From contig JAKBQK010000587.1 in NCBI GenBank assembly GCA_021835265.1, positions 1 through 10,715 of the forward strand: a stretch of DNA of 10,715 nucleotides, written 5' to 3'. The position numbers and the translations under genes are program-made. The notes below the pieces were generated by a model that searched no databases, was not told the origin of the DNA, and saw only the letters and a list, made by a program, of their open reading frames with translations. Below, in pieces: positions 6,144 through 10,715 of this stretch. How positions within the stretch are numbered: the stretch's first letter is position 1; every line of letters starts with the position of its first letter. Origin of the DNA: Thermoplasmata archaeon (GTDB lineage Archaea > Thermoplasmatota > Thermoplasmata > Thermoplasmatales > Thermoplasmataceae).

Positions 6144-6773
6144 ATGTTAATCACAGAGAAATTTCACAGTATTCAGGGAGAAGGGACCCTAACGGGAGTG
6201 CCAATGTATTTCGTAAGAACAAATCTATGTAATCTAAGGTGTAAATGGTGTGACACAACTTATTCTTTTACTGGTGGGACTGAAGAACCAGTTAGATCAC
6301 TTATTGAGGAATGTTCCAAAGTATGGGAAGACTGGATATGCCTTACTGGCGGAGAACCACTGCTTCAAAGAGATGCAAAAGAATTTGTTTCTTCTCTTAC
6401 AGGAATGGGAAAGAAGATACTCATTGAAACTGGTGGATCGCTAGATATTGAGCCTTTCACCAAGTATGATGGCACTGTAATTGATATGGATGTGAAGACA
6501 CCTTCATCTGGTGAAGAAAGGAGCCTTAAAAAGGAAAACCTTGAAAAGCTGAGGGAATTAGATTATATAAAAATGGTAATACAGAATGAAATTGATTTTT
6601 CATTTGCTCTGGAATTTCTAAAAAACAACCTTGTGAAATGTGAAGTTATTCTTCAACCTGCATGGGGAACTCCACCAGACTGGCTTGTTAACAGAGTCAT
6701 AGAGAATAGGTTAAACGTGAGAGTTATGCTTCAGATGCATAAAATAATATATGGTGAAAAAAGAGGTGTATGA
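6144..6773 (+). CDS. queE: 7-carboxy-7-deazaguanine synthase QueE (radical SAM)
   Basis: QueE converts 6-carboxytetrahydropterin to 7-carboxy-7-deazaguanine, on the way to preQ0, which archaea insert into tRNA to make archaeosine. The 209-residue protein begins ITEKFHSIQGEG, the QueE signature that binds substrate, followed by the radical SAM cluster motif C29-x3-C33-x2-C36 (CNLRCKWCDT). LTGGEPLLQ (67-75) is the SAM-binding GGE motif, VIDMDVKTPSSGE (111-124) fits the family's DxKxPSSG substrate region, and LQPAWG and MLQMHKIIYG close the protein as expected. GAGG (6135-6138) lies 5 nt before the ATG, 7 bp after the pyrK stop. The stop overlaps the pyrC start by 4 bp. Other archaeosine genes (queD, queC, tgtA) are not in the window, so this gene is separated from its own pathway and rides in a pyrimidine operon. 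Confidence 0.93.
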   Translation: MLITEKFHSIQGEGTLTGVPMYFVRTNLCNLRCKWCDTTYSFTGGTEEPVRSLIEECSKVWEDWICLTGGEPLLQRDAKEFVSSLTGMGKKILIETGGSLDIEPFTKYDGTVIDMDVKTPSSGEERSLKKENLEKLRELDYIKMVIQNEIDFSFALEFLKNNLVKCEVILQPAWGTPPDWLVNRVIENRLNVRVMLQMHKIIYGEKRGV

Positions 6774-8023
6774 TGGAGGATAAGATTTTTAGTGGAAAAT
6801 TTTATTATTTCGGAACTTTCCAGGACCTTTTTGTATATGTTAAGAACGGAGTAATTACAGATGTGAGGAAATTTGAGAAATCTGTAAAAACGGAAAGAAT
6901 TGAAGGAGCAATTCTTCCAGGTTTCTTTGATGCCCACGTACACTTCAGGGATCCAGGGGAAACTGATAAAGAGGACTTTTATACAGGTAGTATGTCCTCC
7001 GTTTTTGGAGGTACAACGACCGTACTGGATATGCCAAATAACATAATACCCATAAGAGATTACAATCAATTCGACAGAAAGAAAGCTGTTGTGAAGGGCA
7101 GATCCTTCACCGACTATGGATTGTTTTCACTGTATGATGGAACCAATGGAGACGTGATTTCAAAGGAGAGCATTGGTTTAAAAATTTTTATGGGTGAAAG
7201 CACAAACAGTACCGCATTCACTGGAGATTATGAACATGATCAATTTTTAGAAAAATATAGCAGACCAGTTGTTTTCCATGGAGAATCCGCTGAATGCCTG
7301 AGAAAGAATAGCGCAAGGGAGGTTAAAACTCTCATAGATCACGATTTATCAAGGCCAAGTTCATGCGAAATGGAGGCACTTAGAACCATATCAAAACTAA
7401 AAACCAGTGTCAAAATTGCAGCCCATATAAGTGATTATGGGAATGCCCAAAGTTTTCCAGAAAAGTTTTTCATGGAGGTTACACCACATCATATTCTTCT
7501 TAATGAGGAAATGCAGCTTGGGGCCTACGGGAAGGTAAATCCACCTTTAAGAGAAAAGGCTGTAATGGAAAAAACTAGAGAGGCGTATCTTGATGGTAAA
7601 TTTGATTTGCTATCATCTGATCATGCACCCCACCTTGAGAAGGATAAAGAAAGTATACAATTTGGAAAATCAGGGATCATAGGGGTTGAGACGAGGGTAC
7701 CTCTCATGCTCGCCCTCGTTCACAAGAAAATTCTATCTTTAGATACTCTTTTAAAAACAGGTGCATCTAGGCCTGCAGAATTATTTGGTATAAAAAAAGG
7801 GAAAATAGAGAAAGGGTATTCAGCTGATTTTGTGTCCGTTAACTTTTCAGATATGGAGAAATTGAATGAGAATAGGCTTCATTCTAAACTGACAATCTCA
7901 CCGTTTAATGGGTTTGATGTTGTATTTCCAAGAAATGTTTTCGTTAGAGGAGAAAAAGTCATATCAAACAGGGAAATAATTGAGGATTGTCTTGGCAATA
8001 TGATCACTCCTCAAGTAGCCTGA
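6770..8023 (+). CDS. pyrC: Dihydroorotase
   Basis: Dihydroorotase cyclises carbamoyl aspartate to dihydroorotate, the substrate of the PyrD encoded upstream. This 417-residue amidohydrolase has FFDAHVHFRDPGE (52-64) with metal ligands H56 and H58, K138 in GLKIFMG (the Lys carboxylated in many dihydroorotases), H170 in VVFHGE, H219 in AAHIS, and D284 in LLSSDHAPH (281-288). NPPLRE (258-262 region) is a substrate-binding motif. The C-terminal small domain, with GKIEKGYSADFV, is typical. The ribosome binding site AGAGGTG (6762-6768) is 1 nt from the ATG at 6770 but 4 nt from the ATG at 6773, so the second codon is the more likely start. The 3' end overlaps the opposing phosphatase gene by 20 bp. 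It is the last gene of the pyr operon. Confidence 0.94.
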   Translation: MMEDKIFSGKFYYFGTFQDLFVYVKNGVITDVRKFEKSVKTERIEGAILPGFFDAHVHFRDPGETDKEDFYTGSMSSVFGGTTTVLDMPNNIIPIRDYNQFDRKKAVVKGRSFTDYGLFSLYDGTNGDVISKESIGLKIFMGESTNSTAFTGDYEHDQFLEKYSRPVVFHGESAECLRKNSAREVKTLIDHDLSRPSSCEMEALRTISKLKTSVKIAAHISDYGNAQSFPEKFFMEVTPHHILLNEEMQLGAYGKVNPPLREKAVMEKTREAYLDGKFDLLSSDHAPHLEKDKESIQFGKSGIIGVETRVPLMLALVHKKILSLDTLLKTGASRPAELFGIKKGKIEKGYSADFVSVNFSDMEKLNENRLHSKLTISPFNGFDVVFPRNVFVRGEKVISNREIIEDCLGNMITPQVA

Positions 8024-8687
8024 AGTGTTTCATTATGTCTATCAATCCGTCTCCATAGGCTTTTTCTGAAACGTATTCAGCCCTTTCCTTAACAGACCTA
8101 CTTCCGTTTGATATTGTTCCGCTCATTCCGACAACTTCGAATAGATCGGCATCGTTATCACCATCACCACAGGCAAGTGTTTCATCTTTTGAAACAGCGT
8201 AAATCTTCATTAACTCCCTTGCTATAAATCCCTTATTTTGACCTTTGTTCAGAATATGCTTTGCAAATCCACTGTCCTGAATCACAACATCATATTTCTT
8301 CTCATATTTTGTAAAATCATAACTCCCATCGAGTATGAAACTTATGGAAGTCTCTCTCCATCGATTGGTGATGAATTCAACTGCACCCAAGTCTTTCTCA
8401 ATTTCTTTATAAGCATCTACTGTTTTTTGCTTTTGAAAGTATGAGGTTATCCTCTGTTTATAAAGTAAAATCCCTCCATTTTCTCCTGCCAGTGATTCCC
8501 CTACCCCAAGAATAGTTCTAACTCCGAACATTACTGGAAGCACGTTTCCACTTGCAAGACATATGTGCATTTCTGGATTTGAGAAAACAACCTTCCTGAG
8601 TGCAACTAGAGTTTCCGGTAATATGCTCTGATCCCTCTGTGTAATGGTTCCATCGATGTCAAGAAGCAAAAGTTTGATCATTTGCAT
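8004..8687 (-). CDS. Phosphoglycolate phosphatase, HAD superfamily (TA0175-like)
   Basis: This HAD hydrolase most likely dephosphorylates 2-phosphoglycolate; the overall pattern closely follows my recollection of the structurally characterised T. acidophilum enzyme TA0175. Catalytic motifs are DIDGT (D10 nucleophile, D12), SGN (46-48) for motif II, K152 in NKGQNKGF for motif III and GDGDNDADLF (174-183) for motif IV. The cap region carries GENGGILL (68-75) and FITNRWRETS (105-114), shared with that family. At 227 residues it is normal length. Two ATGs are possible, 8687 and 8681; the homologue I remember starts at the equivalent of 8681 (MIKL). No Shine-Dalgarno is visible, and a TATA box at 8706-8712 suits a leaderless message from either ATG. 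Related Cof-type phosphatases act on other substrates, so the exact substrate is inferred. Confidence 0.88.
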   Translation of the reverse strand: MQMIKLLLLDIDGTITQRDQSILPETLVALRKVVFSNPEMHICLASGNVLPVMFGVRTILGVGESLAGENGGILLYKQRITSYFQKQKTVDAYKEIEKDLGAVEFITNRWRETSISFILDGSYDFTKYEKKYDVVIQDSGFAKHILNKGQNKGFIARELMKIYAVSKDETLACGDGDNDADLFEVVGMSGTISNGSRSVKERAEYVSEKAYGDGLIDIMKHFRLLEE

Positions 8688-8690
8688 TAA

Positions 8691-8699
8691 TAATATAAA
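8691..8699 (+). promoter_or_regulatory. TATA box for rnp4
   Basis: TAATATAAA is centred 26 bp upstream of the TTG start codon of rnp4, the exact spacing expected when transcription begins at the start codon. It lies within the 33-bp gap shared with the divergent phosphatase gene, on the phosphatase side. Confidence 0.45.
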
Positions 8700-8705
8700 C
8701 TTACA

Positions 8706-8712
8706 ATTTATA
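8706..8712 (-). promoter_or_regulatory. TATA box for the phosphoglycolate phosphatase gene
   Basis: On the minus strand this reads TATAAAT, centred 22 bp before the ATG at 8687 and 28 bp before the ATG at 8681. This supports a leaderless transcript and leaves the choice between the two ATGs open. It is 14 bp from the rnp4 TATA box and on the rnp4 side of it, so the two promoters are interleaved. Confidence 0.5.
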
Positions 8713-8720
8713 CGTATTTA

Positions 8721-9008
8721 TTGAAACCCAATAAAAATGAGACTAGAAATGTTGCCCTGAAAAGAATAGATTACCTGTATAACCTGATGAATAGTGAATC
8801 AGTTGTTCCTAAATCAGAAATAGTGAAACAGATAGAGAAACTTTCGGTCAGATTTGATATAACATTATCAAAGAATATTAAAAGAAGCTATTGCAAAAAC
8901 TGTAAATATCCCTATGAGCACAACTGTAGGCTAAGAATAAAGAAAGGTAAGGTTCTCGTAACCTGTTTGAATTGCAACAATATTAGGAGATTTGACATCA
9001 GTCACTGA
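8721..9008 (+). CDS. rnp4: Ribonuclease P protein component 4 (Rpp21/Rpr2 family)
   Basis: Rnp4 is a zinc-binding protein subunit of archaeal RNase P, which trims the 5' leaders of pre-tRNAs; it works with Rnp1. The 95-residue protein has the family layout: an N-terminal helix (NVALKRIDYLYNLM, 10-23), a second helical part ending LSVRFDITLSKNIKRSYC, then a zinc ribbon with C58-x2-C61 and C82-x2-C85. The segment HNCRLRIKKGKVLVTCLNC matches the NCR...VVxTCLxC pattern of archaeal Rpp21. The start is taken as TTG at 8721: a stop lies in frame at 8691, no ATG occurs in frame before residue 23, and a TATA box sits 26 bp upstream. There is no Shine-Dalgarno. The 3' end overlaps the opposing 75-residue gene by 11 bp. 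Confidence 0.9.
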   Translation: MKPNKNETRNVALKRIDYLYNLMNSESVVPKSEIVKQIEKLSVRFDITLSKNIKRSYCKNCKYPYEHNCRLRIKKGKVLVTCLNCNNIRRFDISH

Positions 9009-9225
9009 GTGTTTCAATATGGAACAGTACCTTAAATCCTTCCAGAGTTGCCTGTATTTTATCAGCGAACCATAGAGAATCTTCTTCTGTTGCACTGTTT
9101 GCCCATTCATAGACCATATCATGGTCCCCCATTACCGGTTTAAATCCCAGCGATCTCAGTCTGTTTATTATCTCAGATGGTTTCGCTCCTTCGCTGGAAA
9201 ATGTTACGTTTAAATATGTTTTCAT
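8998..9225 (-). CDS. Conserved-looking small protein of unknown function, 75 residues
   Basis: No function is recognised. The sequence can be read as a compact beta-alpha-beta-beta-alpha-beta fold: strand KTYLNVTF, helix KPSEIINRLRSLGF, strands around KPVMGDHDMVYEW, helix EDSLWFADKIQATLEG and strand FKVLFHIETL. This would suit a ferredoxin-like or ACT-like single domain that might bind a small ligand or dimerise. It has no Cys, signal peptide or membrane segment. The ATG at 9225 has no Shine-Dalgarno, only GATTGGG directly before it; an AT-rich box (ATAAATAG on the minus strand, 9253-9260) about 31 bp upstream may be its promoter. It lies 57 bp after the surface protein gene and overlaps rnp4 tail to tail. 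Balanced composition and secondary-structure pattern argue for a real gene. Confidence 0.68.
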   Translation of the reverse strand: MKTYLNVTFSSEGAKPSEIINRLRSLGFKPVMGDHDMVYEWANSATEEDSLWFADKIQATLEGFKVLFHIETLSD

Positions 9226-9282
9226 CCCAATCTCGATGGTAATCTCTAAACTCTATTTATTTTTTGGCAATATCTAGCTTTA

Positions 9283-9732
9283 TCACTTCCTTGTTACTCT
9301 TATGTAATAAACTATGAAAACCAGAATTGAAACAAGGCTAAGTACAATACTCACTAATACAATCTCGCCGAGATCATAGGATCTGTAACTGACCTTGAAA
9401 TGAACATATACATTTGATTGCTTTAGAATTATATTACCTGTGGTGATATTTGAGGTGTAGTCATAGGGAAGAGATATGGTATAATGATAAGTTCCATCGG
9501 GTAATGATATATTCAGGTAATAATTTGATGACTCGTAGGATTTATTGTTGATCTGAACAGTAAAATTAATGTTCGAAGGAAGACAGCAAGATTGAAAAAC
9601 AACATAATTGTGTATTGCTGTCGTGGGTCTGTCTGTTGCAGTTACATGATGCTCCTCGGAAGCACCTACCATAGATAGAGATGATATGAGCAATATGAGG
9701 ATAAGAGATGTGATCAAGCGCTTTCCATTCAT
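9283..9732 (-). CDS. Secreted, membrane-anchored surface protein with one LPxGTYxYxI (ESGLPSG-type) domain
   Basis: The 149-residue protein has an N-terminal signal sequence (basic NGKR, hydrophobic 6-22, possible cleavage after VGA), an outside domain, and a C-terminal membrane helix at about 123-144 ending in RVTRK, which places the tail inside. The outside domain (about 42-115) matches the beta-sandwich-like repeat common in Thermoplasmatota and thermopsin-type surface proteins, whose pattern is VTFTESGLPSGxxWxVxxNG...LPNGTYxYxI. Here it reads YVVFQSCCLPSNINFTVQIN and then SLPDGTYHYTISLP (76-89). The ESG triplet is replaced by SCC (48-50). N-x-S/T sequons occur at N56, N63, N74 and N95. 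Function is unknown; a role in cell-surface structure or adhesion is inferred. A minus-strand TTAATAA (9755-9761), 26 bp before the ATG, is a likely TATA box. Confidence 0.8.
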   Translation of the reverse strand: MNGKRLITSLILILLISSLSMVGASEEHHVTATDRPTTAIHNYVVFQSCCLPSNINFTVQINNKSYESSNYYLNISLPDGTYHYTISLPYDYTSNITTGNIILKQSNVYVHFKVSYRSYDLGEIVLVSIVLSLVSILVFIVYYIRVTRK

Positions 9733-9754
9733 TTGTTCCAGATTAATTCCACTC

Positions 9755-9761
9755 TTATTAA
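9755..9761 (-). promoter_or_regulatory. Possible TATA box for the surface protein gene
   Basis: TTAATAA on the minus strand is centred 26 bp from the ATG at 9732 in a 47-bp gap that contains no clear Shine-Dalgarno. It suggests the surface protein has its own leaderless transcript and is not simply read through from the methyltransferase gene. Confidence 0.35.
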
Positions 9762-9779
9762 GAATTATTATCTAACTAT

Positions 9780-10715
9780 TCAATTGATTTTTCTGCATAC
9801 TATTCTTCTTTCCTTAAATGAGAAGATATATGATATATCATCACCATTTAAGTTACTCTGTATTTTACTCTGCTCCTCATAATAATTTGGTGAGTCATAA
9901 CGGAGAATAACCCTTCCAATATTCTTTGTTTTCAGCGTTTCTACCAAAGTATCTGGATCTACGACAGAAATCACCTCATATATATCACCGGTAAAATTTT
10001 GGATTAACTCATCTCCAGTGTATAATGCCTTTCTCTTCTCTTCACTTATGATTTTAAGATCTAGCTCATTGCAGTAGTTTCCATGGAGTCCTGAGTAAAA
10101 AAGTGAAGCGTCTGGGACAAAAAGGTAGTTCATTACTCTGTCTCCAAGTTGTGGTTTCATCCTCCGGTCGGACATGTATGAAAAGTTACGTGTCAGACTA
10201 GTGGCTTGAAAAATTCTTCTATTATCATTATTACTGTAAAGAGTTAACCTTGATATATCTCCATCCACAGATAGGTACTCCAGTGTACCAGGAATATTTT
10301 TAATCCTTTCTGGATGAAGAAAAGGGGGTAGATCAAATACAAATTCTCTCACCTTTTCCCTGTAAATGTCCATGATATGATCAGGATTTGGCTGCAACTC
10401 CTCCAAAGACCTTTCCCGGGAACTGGATGACCTCAGTGGGTCTGAGTAGATTGTATCATACTCTTTTTCCATTAGCTGCAGTTTTGTTCCATCACCATTC
10501 TCAAAAATTGCCCTGCCAGCATATTTTTTGTTGTTTATCCTTGCCATTAGAACCCTTTCTTCATTCGTATCAAATCCCTTAACTGTAGAATACATTGATA
10601 AAAAAATTGAAGCCATACCGGCACCGCAACCAATATCCAGTATGCTTTTATCTTTCAATCTCTCAGCCCTGTACATTGCAACATTCTCTGGTGTAGAATA
10701 GGAAGCTGAATATGT
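9780..10715 (-). CDS. Class I SAM-dependent methyltransferase with THUMP-like C-terminal region (5' end outside window)
   Basis: The reading frame stays open to the right edge. The 13 codons before the first ATG (10676) read TYSASYSTPENVA, which fits the family sequence just ahead of the Rossmann fold, so that ATG is not the true start and the gene is cut by the window. Residue numbers here count from that ATG. DIGCGAG (14-20) is the SAM-binding motif I, D36 in KGFDTNEE the acidic motif II, and SDPLRSSSSRER (78-89) the DPxR motif IV typical of this family. The C-terminal part (from about 200), with GDIYEVISVVDPDTLVETLKTKNIGRVILRYDSP, matches the THUMP-like domain family found after such methyltransferases. 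Known relatives are mostly uncharacterised; a nucleic-acid substrate is likely by domain analogy, but no target can be named. Confidence 0.82.
   Translation of the reverse strand, partial: TYSASYSTPENVAMYRAERLKDKSILDIGCGAGMASIFLSMYSTVKGFDTNEERVLMARINNKKYAGRAIFENGDGTKLQLMEKEYDTIYSDPLRSSSSRERSLEELQPNPDHIMDIYREKVREFVFDLPPFLHPERIKNIPGTLEYLSVDGDISRLTLYSNNDNRRIFQATSLTRNFSYMSDRRMKPQLGDRVMNYLFVPDASLFYSGLHGNYCNELDLKIISEEKRKALYTGDELIQNFTGDIYEVISVVDPDTLVETLKTKNIGRVILRYDSPNYYEEQSKIQSNLNGDDISYIFSFKERRIVCRKIN

Noticed and set aside
6250..6444. 64-codon frame within queE
   Set aside because: It is an internal frame of a confidently identified gene with no supporting signals.
9254..9265. T-rich run as terminator for rnp4
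   Set aside because: TATTTATTTTTT is about 250 bp past the rnp4 stop and beyond the whole opposing gene, so a link to rnp4 is not supported.
1..10715. Mobile elements, CRISPR array, toxin-antitoxin or defence genes
   Set aside because: No transposase, integrase, regularly spaced repeat or recognisable defence domain was found, and composition looks uniform by eye throughout.

Overview
The window looks like chromosomal DNA of a Thermoplasmatales-type archaeon (Ferroplasma, Cuniculiplasma or Thermoplasma relatives). The evidence is an archaeal RNase P subunit (Rnp4), a phosphatase closely resembling the Thermoplasma acidophilum phosphoglycolate phosphatase, archaeal TATA boxes in front of apparently leaderless genes, GGTG-type ribosome binding sites inside operons, AT-rich DNA with AGA/AGG arginine codons, and a secreted protein with the LPxGTYxYxI motif common in this group. 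The genus is inferred, not proven.

Layout. (1) 32-2673 (+): kdpB and kdpC of the high-affinity K+-importing ATPase; kdpA is presumably just off the left edge. (2) 2659-3468 (-): a tandem universal-stress-protein-like protein, convergent with kdpC and overlapping it. (3) 3469-3812: a 344-bp stretch with no convincing gene, but with TATA-like boxes, palindromes, a direct repeat and two very small ORFs. (4) 3813-4349 (+): a short HisA-like protein whose phosphate-binding motif is lost. (5) 4491-8023 (+): a tight four-gene operon, pyrD-pyrK-queE-pyrC, making two pyrimidine pathway steps (dihydroorotase, and dihydroorotate dehydrogenase with its electron-transfer subunit) with a 7-deazaguanine synthase gene in the middle. 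(6) 8004-8687 (-): phosphoglycolate phosphatase, convergent with pyrC. (7) 8721-9008 (+): rnp4, divergent from the phosphatase across 33 bp. (8) 10715-8998 (-): a methyltransferase with a THUMP-like C-terminal region cut by the right edge, a membrane-anchored surface protein, and a 75-residue protein of unknown function.

Gene organisation is very compact. All three convergent gene pairs overlap at their 3' ends by 11-20 bp. Genes inside operons mostly have Shine-Dalgarno sequences and 4-7 bp overlaps, while genes that start transcripts mostly lack them and have a TATA-like box about 22-31 bp upstream.

Most of the window is recognisable core metabolism. I do not see a defence system, mobile element, CRISPR array, rRNA or tRNA. 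The less explained items are the HisA-like protein with its repeat-rich upstream region, the single-domain surface protein with a Cys-Cys pair, the orphan tandem Usp beside kdp, and the nested divergent promoter of rnp4 and the phosphatase.
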